Below, piece by piece: positions 25,601 to 33,507 of a stretch of 64,000 nt of DNA. Each line of letters begins with the position of its first letter. The first letter of the stretch is position 1. Where the stretch lies: the NCBI RefSeq assembly GCF_013408415.1, contig NZ_JACCAA010000001.1:1674001-1738000 (forward strand). Direction: 5' to 3'. This DNA comes from Nocardioides daedukensis (lineage in GTDB: Bacteria > Actinomycetota > Actinomycetes > Propionibacteriales > Nocardioidaceae). The position numbers were made by a program, and so were the translations under genes. The notes under the pieces were generated by a model that was not told the origin of the DNA, made no database searches, and saw only the letters and a program-made list of their open reading frames with translations.

Positions 25601-26271
25601 TCGGCCGAACCCGAGGTGCCCTGCAGCGCGACCACCAGGTCCTTCGAGGCCAACCTTGCCGGCACCGTCGCGCTCACCATCGTGCCCTCGTGGGAGGTCT
25701 CCAGAGGCACAGCCTTCGCGCAGAGCGGGTCCTTTGGCCGGGTCAGCACACAGTCGGGATAGGCGAAGGCGCCCAGTCGCGACTCCCAGTCCGCGCCATA
25801 GGCGTGGGCGAACGTGCTCGTGTCGAGAGCGACCTTCAGCTTCTGCGGCTTGGCGCCGGCAGCATCCACCTCCACCATCACCCCGTGCACGCCAGCCTTG
25901 CGAGAGGTCGTCTGGCTCACCACCGAGACCGGCAGCTTCGCGCTCGTCTGCGACGCCGACACACTCACCGCACCGAGGCGGACCTTCGGTGCCTTCCCCG
26001 CGCCCAGAGCACTGCTCGCCGCCGCAGGCCACACCACCTTCCGCCTCGCCACCGTCTTCGCCGCCGACGCGCCCTTCGCGCCGTCAGCCGACACCGCGTC
26101 CTTGCCCCGCGGGGTCTCCGGCTTCAACGTGACCGCCCGCTGCTTCTTCACCACCGGAGGTGCGGTGGCCCCGCCCGGGTCCGCCGTCACCGTCCCCTGG
26201 GCAGAAAGCCCAGCAACGACAACCGCGATCGCGACCAGAATCGAACTGAAACGAACGCTCATCTTCTTCAT
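19612..26271 (-). CDS. Secreted Rhs/YD-repeat polymorphic toxin with Hint domain
   Basis: 2219 residues. It has a Sec signal (SILVAIAVVVAGLSAQG), an N-terminal region with the actinobacterial Rhs motifs SYPMRVPP and NLAINYNSQIVDGRT at about residues 250-285, and then many YD repeats (YDxxGR/L) to the DPxGL core end near residue 1814. Short hydrophobic pre-toxin segments follow at about 1880-1960. A Hint domain extends from C2002 (LVLMADGTKKPIKDVKVGDK, DATDHHPFW) to LVHN at 2140-2141. The toxin tip is about 78 residues: GKVPGAEQPHAVFGRGQG, LNIDGTWKHGFVELTNKQ. It should be encapsulated in the YD shell and released by autoproteolysis. The start overlaps the upstream gene (ATGA). The tip family is not named; H-A-V-F and D-G-T-W-K-H are conserved-looking. 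Confidence 0.95.
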   Translation of the reverse strand: MKKMSVRFSSILVAIAVVVAGLSAQGTVTADPGGATAPPVVKKQRAVTLKPETPRGKDAVSADGAKGASAAKTVARRKVVWPAAASSALGAGKAPKVRLGAVSVSASQTSAKLPVSVVSQTTSRKAGVHGVMVEVDAAGAKPQKLKVALDTSTFAHAYGADWESRLGAFAYPDCVLTRPKDPLCAKAVPLETSHEGTMVSATVPARLASKDLVVALQGTSGSADGHGDFSATPMTASAAWSAGGSSGAFTWSYPMRVPPANNGPAPNLAINYNSQIVDGRTASTNNQSSDVGEGFGFTESYVQRDYTTCSNDGISGKRDLCWKTDNATLVLNGAAQELAKAADGTWRLRDDDGSRIRRLSGGPGSNGDNDKEHWELTTADGTRYVFGQSQIPGRSGNTNSVWWVPVAGDDSGDACHGSTFAASFCNQGWRWNLDYVVDPHGNTMSYWYLYETNRYAKNGVTSSSAEYVRGGRLARIDYGTREATPTPVPMRVAMSNATRCLASSGCSAYTKVGWPDTPYDQICTTSNCGAKTAPTFFTRTRIVSITTQINTSSGYQDVDRWSVAHAFMKPGGSGSTYATVLWPTSITHTGLVGATINLPKVTFAPGAYANRVDSSTDGLSALQRYRLTSIETETGGQIGVNYVSNSCTGTKPIPSANTSRCFPVRWTPKGDFAARTDWFKKYTVSNVTENDTTANAPPVTTYYTYHGAAAWAYDDNPLIPASYRTWSDFRGYGSVTTTVGDPALTSVRSQSTVKFLRGMHGDRTGSGGTRSVTVSDSSGTSHTDSRPYAGFALETTLLNGAGGDVLSRTISTPWSTRTAGSGLKGAWLVGVERSEVIEATNTGGTRTRRVDTTFNDQGLATRISDHGDTAVNDDQSCAATEYADETTATGTWRVGFTKRVVESVGVCGANALTPSDSAVLGETQTFYDGHGLDTTPTRGLVTKQTRAATTSGGARTFQTVATTAYDAWGRPTSMTSPTGAGSSRTDTIAYTRSAQGTTTGTTSTTDAGGKNHTTTVTLDPAWALPTKLTDANGKSEHADYDALGRLVSHWAANRATSMTPSTTYVYNVRNTAPSTVLTRTLNTHGSGHVLRSVEHFDALLRPRQRQVPSLNGNGDKTVTSQVYDARGLLSAELGEVYAAGGPSSTLLNVGQGQSAANTRYTRDGAGRVTQAALYTYNTYRWKTTTAHLGMNKTKVTPPAGAPPQTTMTDVRGQVTTSIEHGTPNLTTTRSYDLRGNLTGLQAPAGTWSWDYDLRGRRTTAVDPDTGTTTTAYTDNDLPATSTDARGKSTHTTYDTLNRPSKLYEGTTPSASKLLTSWTYDSVAKGLPSATTRYIDGESGTAISTSVTDYTSWGEPIEQELTITPGPAGSTGADLVEGLPTTLEWRRSHNVDMSLDSLRLPKVAGASGTALSTEFLEYTYNNHALPTNVNGYDALVQDVTYDSYGRVTIAAMGQSTATKFWVLPTRDEGTGRLTRNMALANQSQDVVSDHRYTYDDAGNITRDADVAQGTNHDVTCHRYDDHQRLAATWTPSTGDCATNPSQAGLGGPAPQWQGWTFNDRGLRATQSTTTPTTQSSETYTYPAVSDPHPNSVTTITTTGTAAGTRNYAYDESGNTTTRPDTTPDGAAQDLDWNAEGKLSQLVTERDGASATTTYLYGADGELLLQSNDTETVLFAAETEIHTDNDTGDLSAQRHYALPGGVSGVRASDTQLDFLLTNPAGTGTIALDGATLTPERNYTSPYGEQRGTKPPAWPTTRGFLGKPEDTDTGLTSVGARQYDPTTGRFISVDPLMDPSSPSQLLGYAYANNNPNTFTDPTGLMNDFLQPGAGLGSMMQGSVAQPQPKASPSKSKGGAKPRGKVMSALSKAGGVFKKGGSAVKEGVKLQAKIMKKEYAGAVLAVSSVANVAVSCGQFGIPTGGDCQGALTGGGGYVDVDGILGMMGESSSDPFIIAVSLLVPIPGGVFASGTRGAPRLIQLMKGIGTLGRSRIASGAAKAGTEVAETCLNSFTGTTLVLMADGTKKPIKDVKVGDKVMATDPETGETGPRKVIDLIRHSGPHTMVAVRLSGGSMIDATDHHPFWVESRGEWVDAIDLQPGDVVITADGDRLTVTKRGITEQDLTAYNLTVQGVHAYFAGSDSVLVHNAGPCMSFNQMNSAIRRGQAPKGIERIDRGKVPGAEQPHAVFGRGQGAPSLNIDGTWKHGFVELTNKQRDWLIANGWNL
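20829..21738. repeat. 910-bp rhs core segment shared with cassette 6 (copy B)
   Basis: The donor-like copy within the intact rhs gene, paired with 12042-12951. It encodes the last YD repeats up to the DPTGL core end. No indels separate the copies. Confidence 0.95.
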
Positions 26272-29200
26272 GATCCGGTCTCCATCGCGCTGATCTGGTC
26301 TTCAACTTCGAGAGCCTGAGCAGCCGAAATGGCTCCGGCATATGCATGGATCAAGGCGACGTCGCCCTGCAGCGGCGCCGCTGCTCCTGACACCGTGCCC
26401 TCGCCGACGGCGAAGACTCCTCGAGCCGCCGAGGTCATCGGCATCGTCCGGTCCAACCCACCCGTGTCATCAACAACCGGGGCACCGTGAGCATAGAGCT
26501 GGATCTTTCCCGCGGCGGAGTCGTAGACCGCGATCAGCGACGTCCACCCAAACTCCGGGTCGCTCTCGCGCGAGGACACACGAGCCTGGGCCGTGCCGTT
26601 CGCGTCGAGGTATTCCAAGATCCAACGTCCCTGACCAGGACTCGTCGGTTCATAGCGGACCCGCCACAGCGACCCATCCAGTCCGCGCTGCTCCAGAACC
26701 ACCGCAGCCGCGTCTCTGGCAATGGGGCCTACACGCGCAAGGATCGAGAACGACCCCGACGTGTCCACCACCGGGCCGCTGCTGCGCACCCGCTGCGTCG
26801 ACGTGCCCGGCAACCTGAGCACACGCGCGCTCGCGGGCGCCTCCTTGGCCACGAAGGCCGGCAGGGGGACGTTCGTCAGCGCCAGGTCATGGTCGAAGGT
26901 CTTGTCCGTCGCCACCTGCGCAGTCGAGGGATCTGCCTCCACCATGTCCCACATCGAGGACAGCGACACGATCGCATCCTCGCCGGCGTCGATGGGATTC
27001 GCCAACGCCACCGCCTCATGCCCCGAGAACACCGAGTCGAAGACCGCCACCTCATCGATCAACCCCACCGCACACGCTCCGCCTGCTGCGCCATCGCAGC
27101 CCAGGCTCCACGCCGAGCTCTCCAGCAACGACACCGGAGCAGACCCAGCAGCGTGCCCGTTGACGAACAGCCGCAACGTGCCACTCGCCGAGCGCGTGAC
27201 ACCCAGGTGCGTCCACACCCCCGCGATGGCCGGTGCGGTCACCGCAGGACCGCTCGGTCCCCCGGTTCGCCACTGCCCAGAGGGGGAATCGAAGGACAGG
27301 CTCCACGTCATCGCGCCCGTCGAGTCCATCGCCGAGATCACCGGACGTGTCGCGCTCAGGTCTCTGTCGATGCGCACCCACGCCGAGACCGAGAAGGCCC
27401 CGTCGGTGGAGACCGCACCGTCCCCGGACGTCGCGGATCCGTCCAGTCGCAGACCCGTCTCGACCCGCCCCGCTCCTGCAGTCGCCAAAGAGGAGAGCGA
27501 CAAGTCACCCCCAGCAGCAGTGCCCGAGCTCTGGGCCAGCGAACCGGCGGGGAAGGCCCACTCCAGTGACGCCCGGCGCTTGGCGACCCGGAAGATGAAG
27601 TCCGCATCCGATGACTTGTTCGCACTGTCCACGGCCTTGACCGTCAAGCGGTTGATCTCAGTGTCGGGAACCACCGTCAACGTCCGTGCCGCGCCCGCCA
27701 CAGTCGCCACACTCGTGACGGGACCGTCATTGAGCCACCACTCATAGCGCACCACGTCCGAGGCAGTCGAGTCGACCGTGAACTGACCCGCCGTGCCCGC
27801 GCGACCGACCACCGGACACTGAAGGGGATTGTCGGGTTGCGTCGAATCGCAGGTGGTGAAGACGCTCGTCTGGATCGTCGGCGAAGCGGGCTTGGACGTG
27901 TCGACCCGGAAGTAACACCACATGCCCCCCGTCCCCGACAACGTCGAGGCGAATGGGCCGTCCCAGTAGGCACCAGAAGAGGTGCTCGCCGCCACATAGC
28001 CGCGGGTCTTGACCCGGAACCGGTAGGTGCGGCCATCGTCCAGGCCATCGAAAGCAACCGTGACGCGGTCCCCTCTCTCAACCGACGTTCCGTTGGCCTT
28101 CTCCTCCAGGAACGTCGTGGTGAACGCGTCATAGAGCTGGAACACGCCACGCAGGGTCTTGCCCTTGTCCGGGCTGTTCATCTGAGCCGCAGCCAGCACA
28201 TAGGTCGATCCCGTCACCCGCGGCGCAGCGGCCGTGCCACACATGGCGCCCCCGGCCACCCGCGCATAGCTGGGCTCATGGGGCTCACTGACATAGTCGA
28301 CCTGCATGTTCGCGCCCGCATCGTCGAACTGCTTCCACCCGTTGCGCGCAGTCTCACTGGAGCCCTTCACCATGAACGTCCCGTTCGAAGCGCCCGCATT
28401 CGCATAGGACTGCGCCCCCGGCTTCACGTCCCAACCGACCATCCCAGGCCCCCACGAGCTCGAACATCCCCGCGTCGACTCGTTGGTGTCCTGCAACGTC
28501 TTGCGCGTCGGCTGATTGCTCCACGTCGTCGCCGTCGAAATCGGATTCGTCTGATACATCCGCGTCGGGTGTACCGCGCACTGAGCAGCATGCACCTGAC
28601 GCACGTTCACCTCAGCCGACACGATGCGCTTGCCGCTCAACACCTTGGTGTCGAAACGGAAGTAGGAACGAACAACCTTGTTCTGCTCCCACCCCTCATA
28701 GCCAGCCCCCAGCGAATGCGGCGTCTGCCAGAACGACGAGGACGGGAAATTGCTCCACACAGCCGTCCACCCGTTGCGCAACCGGTTGATCGTGGGATCC
28801 ACCACCACCGGGAAAACCGTGTCCGGACTCGACATGAGTTCCGCCTCAGGCCTGAGCACCAACGAATCCGCCTCCGGCTCCGCGGCAACCTCGGCCACGA
28901 CGTCCCCGGTGGCCGGACCACCCTCAACCGCCTCCACCGACGACAGCACCGGCCCCCCGGCCGAGTCCTCAGCCGCATCACTCGAATCCCACACCAAAGG
29001 CGCAGGCGACCACAACTGAGTCCCCGCAGCGTCATCGACATAGGCCAGGCCACCAGACTCCTCCACCGCCTCCAAGCCCGTCATCTGCACCGGCAACGAC
29101 AACTCCAAGACCCGCGGATCCGCAGCCGCCTCAGGGGTCTTGACCACCCAGTTGTGAGAGAACCCCAACGTCTGCGACTCCACCACCAGGTCAACCCCAG

Positions 29201-29687
29201 GCACGACCTCCGCGAAAGTCGCGAACTCACCACTGACCACCGGCGCCGACAACGCAAAAGGAGAAGACACCGCATAGGAGAAGTCACCATCGGAATACTC
29301 AGCAATCACCGAGCCCGCCGGACCTCCCCCCGACACCCTCAGATCACCGATGATCCGGCGCGCAGAGAACGTCCCCTCGACATTGCGCACCAACGTCGGA
29401 TCCAACGCCAACCACTCGCCATCGACTTCCGTGCGCACCGGACTCACCGACAGATCAGCACGAAACGCACCACTGGGAAGAGCACTGACCTCGACCGTCT
29501 CAGACGTCAACGACTCCACCACAACGGGCTCACCACCAGCAACAGCCTTCGACGAAGCCAGAGACTCGACCGAGACCTCGGGAGCCGAGGAAACCTGCGG
29601 CTGCGACTGACCAGCCACCACCATTGCCGACCCCACAAGCAGCAGGACCGAGGGCGTCACCGCCCGACGAACCCACCCGAGAAACAT
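26268..29687 (-). CDS. Secreted DNRLRE/LamG-domain partner of the Rhs protein
   Basis: About 1139 residues from ATG 29687. A start 19 codons upstream (29744) is possible, but the later start begins directly with a signal peptide (VRRAVTPSVLLLVGSAMVVAG) and leaves room for a promoter. The N-terminal third is a secreted domain of unknown role. Near residues 310-470 is a DNRLRE-like region (VDPTINRLRNGWTAVWSNFP, ATTWSNQPT, WDVKPGAQSYANAGASNG). Ig-like segments follow, then two LamG/concanavalin-like domains (VSAWVRIDRDLSATRPVISA and a second at FSILARVGPIARDAA). It is ATGA-coupled to rhs. Such proteins often precede actinobacterial Rhs genes and probably act in surface display or adhesion. Confidence 0.88.
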   Translation of the reverse strand: MFLGWVRRAVTPSVLLLVGSAMVVAGQSQPQVSSAPEVSVESLASSKAVAGGEPVVVESLTSETVEVSALPSGAFRADLSVSPVRTEVDGEWLALDPTLVRNVEGTFSARRIIGDLRVSGGGPAGSVIAEYSDGDFSYAVSSPFALSAPVVSGEFATFAEVVPGVDLVVESQTLGFSHNWVVKTPEAAADPRVLELSLPVQMTGLEAVEESGGLAYVDDAAGTQLWSPAPLVWDSSDAAEDSAGGPVLSSVEAVEGGPATGDVVAEVAAEPEADSLVLRPEAELMSSPDTVFPVVVDPTINRLRNGWTAVWSNFPSSSFWQTPHSLGAGYEGWEQNKVVRSYFRFDTKVLSGKRIVSAEVNVRQVHAAQCAVHPTRMYQTNPISTATTWSNQPTRKTLQDTNESTRGCSSSWGPGMVGWDVKPGAQSYANAGASNGTFMVKGSSETARNGWKQFDDAGANMQVDYVSEPHEPSYARVAGGAMCGTAAAPRVTGSTYVLAAAQMNSPDKGKTLRGVFQLYDAFTTTFLEEKANGTSVERGDRVTVAFDGLDDGRTYRFRVKTRGYVAASTSSGAYWDGPFASTLSGTGGMWCYFRVDTSKPASPTIQTSVFTTCDSTQPDNPLQCPVVGRAGTAGQFTVDSTASDVVRYEWWLNDGPVTSVATVAGAARTLTVVPDTEINRLTVKAVDSANKSSDADFIFRVAKRRASLEWAFPAGSLAQSSGTAAGGDLSLSSLATAGAGRVETGLRLDGSATSGDGAVSTDGAFSVSAWVRIDRDLSATRPVISAMDSTGAMTWSLSFDSPSGQWRTGGPSGPAVTAPAIAGVWTHLGVTRSASGTLRLFVNGHAAGSAPVSLLESSAWSLGCDGAAGGACAVGLIDEVAVFDSVFSGHEAVALANPIDAGEDAIVSLSSMWDMVEADPSTAQVATDKTFDHDLALTNVPLPAFVAKEAPASARVLRLPGTSTQRVRSSGPVVDTSGSFSILARVGPIARDAAAVVLEQRGLDGSLWRVRYEPTSPGQGRWILEYLDANGTAQARVSSRESDPEFGWTSLIAVYDSAAGKIQLYAHGAPVVDDTGGLDRTMPMTSAARGVFAVGEGTVSGAAAPLQGDVALIHAYAGAISAAQALEVEDQISAMETGS

Positions 29688-29712
29688 CTGGCCAACCCCC
29701 GAAAAGTTGTAT

Positions 29713-29726
29713 CCCTCAGATGAGGG
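29713..29726. promoter_or_regulatory. Palindrome in the probable promoter of the toxin operon
   Basis: CCCTCAGATGAGGG is a perfect 6-bp inverted repeat with a 2-bp centre. On the minus strand it lies between a weak -35-like GCTGAC and a -10-like TACAAC, about 26-39 bp upstream of the chosen ATG at 29687. It could be an operator controlling the array. If translation starts at 29744 it would be coding, which lowers confidence. Confidence 0.3.
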
Positions 29727-29794
29727 TGTCAGCACTCTAGCCACACCCGCCGGGTTGCGGAGCCGAACGACGAAACTCGTTCCTCCTCGTTCGC

Positions 29795-31780
29795 CTACGC
29801 CTCGACCGGTGCCGCGAACTGCGAGCGATACAGCCGCGCATATGCCCCGTCCGCCTCCAGCAGCTCACCGTGATTGCCCTGCTCGACGATCGCACCGTCC
29901 TCCATCACCAGGATCAGGTCGGCGTCGCGGATGGTGGAGAGCCGGTGCGCGATGACGAACGACGTACGGTCGCTGCGCAGCGCACTCATCGCCTGCTGCA
30001 GCAGGAGCTCGGTGCGGGTGTCCACCGAGGAGGTCGCCTCGTCGAGGATCAGCAGGGCCGGGTTGGACACGAAGGCGCGGGCGATCGTGATCAGTTGCCG
30101 CTCACCGGCACTGATGTTGCCGCCGTCCTCGTCGATCACCGTGTCATAGCCGTCGGGCAGCGAGTGGACGAAACGGTCCACGAACGTCGCCCGCGCGGCC
30201 TCGAGGATCTCCTCCTCGGTCGCGTCGGGACGGCCATAGGCGATGTTGTCGCGGATCGTCCCCTCGAAGAGCCAGGCGTCCTGGAGAACCATCCCGATCT
30301 GGTCGCGCAGCGCGGCGCGGGGCATCGCCGAGATGTCCACGCCGTCGAGGGTGATCCGTCCGCCGTCGACCTCATAGAAGCGCATCACCAGGTTGACCAG
30401 CGTGGTCTTGCCGGCACCGGTCGGGCCCACGATGGCGACGGTCTGCCCCGGCCGGGCGACCAGGGAAAGGTGCTCGATCAACGGCTGGTCGGCGTCATAG
30501 CTGAACGAGACATCCTCGAAGACGACCTCGCCATGCCGCTCCTCGACAGGCGCCGGCGACTGCGTCCCCTCGACGCGTTGCTCGTCGGCGTCCAGCAGCT
30601 CGAAGACTCGCTCCGCCGAGGCGACACCGGACTGCAGCAGGTTCATCATCGAGGCCACCGCGGTCAGGGGCTGGGTGAACTGACGGGTGTACTGGATGAA
30701 CGCCTGCACCTCACCCAGGCTGAGCGACCCGTTCGCCACCCGGAGCCCACCAACCACGGCGATCACGACGTAGTTGAGGTTCCCGATGAACATCATCACC
30801 GGCATGATCAGGCCGCTGATGAACTGCGCCCGGAAGGAGGCGTCGTACAGCTTGTCGTTCTCCTCGGCGAAGACCCGCTCCACCTCGGCCTGACGCCCGA
30901 AGACCTTGACCAGGGAATGACCCGAGAAGGTCTCCTCGATGTGCGCGTTGAGCTTGCCCGTACGCCGCCACTGGGCGATGAACTGCGTCTGCGAGCGCTT
31001 CATGATCGCCGCTGTGGTGAACATCGAGATCGGCACGCTGACCAACGCAATCAGGGCGAGCAGCGGCGAGATCCAGAACATCATCCCGAGCACCGCGATC
31101 ACGGTGAGCAGCGAGGTGAGCAGCTGGCTCATCGTCTGCTGCAACGTCTGGCTGATGTTGTCGATGTCGTTGGTGACTCGCGAGAGGAGCTCGCCACGGG
31201 GCTGGGTGTCGAAGTATTCGAGCGGCAGCTCATTGACCTTGGTCTCCACGTCCGAGCGCATGTCGCGCACCGTCCCCTGGACCACGTCGTTGAGCAGGAA
31301 CCCCTGGACGAACGAGAGTACGGAGGCGGCGGCGTACAGCCCGAGCACGACCAGCAGCACCGACGAGACAGCGCTGAAGTCGACACCGACCCCGGGCACG
31401 AAGTCCATCGCCTGCAGCATGTCGGCGAGCCGGTCGTCTCCCGAGGCGCGGACCTGCTCGATCACCTGGTCCTTGCTCGAGGTGGCCGGGAACTGGTTGC
31501 CGAAGAGCCCCTCGAAGATGAGGTCGGTGGCGTGCCCGAGGATCCGCGGACCGAGCGCGGTCAGCACGACGCTGCCGACCGCCAGGATGAGCACGCCGAT
31601 CGTCTTCAGCCGATAGGGACGCATTCGGCGGACCAGCCGCTTGGCCGACGGGCCGAAGCTCATCGCCTTCTGACCGACCATGCCGCCCGCGCCGTGCCCG
31701 GGGCCGCCGGTGGTGACGACGCGCTCGGTCTCCTTGAGCTTGGGGGTGCCCTTGGGGTTGCCGGGACTGTTCTCGCTCAC
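29795..31780 (-). CDS. ABC exporter subunit with canonical ATPase site (heterodimer partner 2)
   Basis: 661 residues: a polar N-terminal extension, six predicted membrane helices (about 58-370), then an ATPase domain with Walker A GPTGAGKT, a modified signature ISAGERQL, Walker B LLILDEATSSVD and H-loop AHRLSTI. The exporter type (ABCB/MsbA-like) is clear; the substrate is not. ATGA overlap with the preceding ABC gene shows one operon under the upstream TetR gene. The glutamate after Walker B is intact, so this subunit carries the catalytic Glu of the pair. Confidence 0.93.
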   Translation of the reverse strand: MSENSPGNPKGTPKLKETERVVTTGGPGHGAGGMVGQKAMSFGPSAKRLVRRMRPYRLKTIGVLILAVGSVVLTALGPRILGHATDLIFEGLFGNQFPATSSKDQVIEQVRASGDDRLADMLQAMDFVPGVGVDFSAVSSVLLVVLGLYAAASVLSFVQGFLLNDVVQGTVRDMRSDVETKVNELPLEYFDTQPRGELLSRVTNDIDNISQTLQQTMSQLLTSLLTVIAVLGMMFWISPLLALIALVSVPISMFTTAAIMKRSQTQFIAQWRRTGKLNAHIEETFSGHSLVKVFGRQAEVERVFAEENDKLYDASFRAQFISGLIMPVMMFIGNLNYVVIAVVGGLRVANGSLSLGEVQAFIQYTRQFTQPLTAVASMMNLLQSGVASAERVFELLDADEQRVEGTQSPAPVEERHGEVVFEDVSFSYDADQPLIEHLSLVARPGQTVAIVGPTGAGKTTLVNLVMRFYEVDGGRITLDGVDISAMPRAALRDQIGMVLQDAWLFEGTIRDNIAYGRPDATEEEILEAARATFVDRFVHSLPDGYDTVIDEDGGNISAGERQLITIARAFVSNPALLILDEATSSVDTRTELLLQQAMSALRSDRTSFVIAHRLSTIRDADLILVMEDGAIVEQGNHGELLEADGAYARLYRSQFAAPVEA

Positions 31781-33507
31781 GCTGCTTCCTCCGCCGTCAG
31801 CTGCGACTCCACGATCTCCTGGTATGTCGCACAGTCGGCCAGCAGCTCGTCATGCGTGCCGCGGCCGACCACCTCCCCGTCCTCCAGGACCAGGATCTGG
31901 TCGACATCACGGATGGTGGAGACCCGCTGCGCGACGAGCAGCACGATCGCCTCACGGGTCTCCGGCTTGAGCGCGGCCCGCAGCCTGGCATCGGTGGCCA
32001 GGTCGAGGGCGGAGAAGGAGTCGTCGAAGAGATAGACGTCGGGCTCCCTCACCACCGCCCGCGCGATGGCCAGGCGTTGGCGCTGACCACCGGAGAAGTT
32101 GGTGCCGCCCTGCACGACCGTGCTCTCGAGCCCGTCGGCCATCGCCTCGACGAAGTCGCGCGCCTGGGAGATCTCGAGGGCCCGCCACATCTCCTGCTCA
32201 GTGGCGTCCGGCTTGCCATAGCGCAGGTTGTCCGCGATCGTCCCGCTGAACAGGAACGCCTTCTGCGGAACCAGGCCGATGCGGGTCCACATCGTCTCCG
32301 CGTCGCGCTCCCGGATGTCGACGCCGTCGATGCGGACCGCTCCCGCGGTGGCGTCGAAGAGACGCGGCACGAGGTTGACCAGGGTCGACTTGCCGGCACC
32401 GGTGGAGCCGATGATCGCGACGGTCTCACCGGGCCGCGCGTCGAAGGAGATCTCGCGCAGCACCGGCTGCTCCGCACCCGGATAGGTGAACTCGACGTGG
32501 TCGAACTCGAGGTGGTCGATCGTGTCGGTGATCGCTCCGGCCTCGGGGAGGACGACACTGCTCGGGGTGTCGAGGACCTCGGTGATCCGGTCCGCGCAGA
32601 CCGCTGAGCGGGGCACCATCATCAGCATGAACATGCCCATCATGATCGACATCAGGATCTGCATCAGATAGCTGAGGAAGGCGGTCAGGGCGCCCACCTC
32701 CATGTTGCCGTCGTCGACCCGATGACCGCCGAACCAGAGCACGGCGACGCTGGCCACGTTCACCACGAGCATCACCAGCGGGAACATCGTGGCCAGCCAG
32801 CGGCCGGCGCGGATCGAGACGTCGGTGAGGTCGTCGTTGGCCTTTGCGAACCGCTTGGTCTCCTCGGGCTCGCGGACGAAGGCACGGACCACGCGGATGC
32901 CGGTGATCTGCTCGCGCAGCACCCGGTTGACCCCGTCGATCCGCTCCTGGACCAGCCGGAAGTTGGGCACCATCCGCGAGACCACGATGCCGACGACGAG
33001 GAAGAGCGTGGGCACCATCACCGCGAGCAGCCAGGACAGGCCGAGATCCTCGCGCATCGCCATAAGGATCCCGCCGACCATCATGATCGGGACCATCACG
33101 CCGATGTTGCAGGCCATCAGCGCCAGCATCTGCACCTGTTGCACGTCGTTGGTGTTGCGGGTGATCAGCGACGGTGCCCCGATGCGGGTCACCTCGCGCC
33201 CGGAGAAGCTGCCGACCTTGGCGAAGACCGCCGCGCGGAGGTCGCGCCCGAAGGCCATGGCGGTGCGGGCCGAGAACCAGACCGCCGTGACCGAGCAGGC
33301 GATCTGCACGATCGAGACCGCGAGCATGATGCCGCCGGTGCGGATGATGAGTCCGATGTCGCCACGGGCCACGCCGTCATCGATGATGTCGGCGTTGAGG
33401 CTGGGCAGATAGAGCATCGCGACAGTGCTGACGAACTGCAGCGCGACGATGATCGCGATCCAGGTCCGGTAGGGCGCGAGGTGGGTGCGCAGGAGACGGA
33501 GCAGCAT
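31777..33507 (-). CDS. ABC exporter subunit with degenerate ATPase site (heterodimer partner 1)
   Basis: 576 residues from ATG 33507, which shares a base with the TetR stop (TGATG). Six membrane helices are followed by an ATPase domain with Walker A GSTGAGKS and signature FSGGQRQR. Walker B is VYLFDDSFSALD, where the usual catalytic Glu is Asp. This substitution is typical of one member of heterodimeric bacterial exporters. Together with the next gene it should form a drug/lipid-type exporter under local TetR control. Confidence 0.93.
   Translation of the reverse strand: MLLRLLRTHLAPYRTWIAIIVALQFVSTVAMLYLPSLNADIIDDGVARGDIGLIIRTGGIMLAVSIVQIACSVTAVWFSARTAMAFGRDLRAAVFAKVGSFSGREVTRIGAPSLITRNTNDVQQVQMLALMACNIGVMVPIMMVGGILMAMREDLGLSWLLAVMVPTLFLVVGIVVSRMVPNFRLVQERIDGVNRVLREQITGIRVVRAFVREPEETKRFAKANDDLTDVSIRAGRWLATMFPLVMLVVNVASVAVLWFGGHRVDDGNMEVGALTAFLSYLMQILMSIMMGMFMLMMVPRSAVCADRITEVLDTPSSVVLPEAGAITDTIDHLEFDHVEFTYPGAEQPVLREISFDARPGETVAIIGSTGAGKSTLVNLVPRLFDATAGAVRIDGVDIRERDAETMWTRIGLVPQKAFLFSGTIADNLRYGKPDATEQEMWRALEISQARDFVEAMADGLESTVVQGGTNFSGGQRQRLAIARAVVREPDVYLFDDSFSALDLATDARLRAALKPETREAIVLLVAQRVSTIRDVDQILVLEDGEVVGRGTHDELLADCATYQEIVESQLTAEEAA

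Noticed and set aside
27837-29723. Plus-strand open frame opposite the DNRLRE/LamG gene
   Set aside because: Arg/His-rich translation without domains; antisense shadow.
29870-32035. Plus-strand open frame opposite the ABC transporter genes
   Set aside because: Shadow of two clearly identified ABC subunits.
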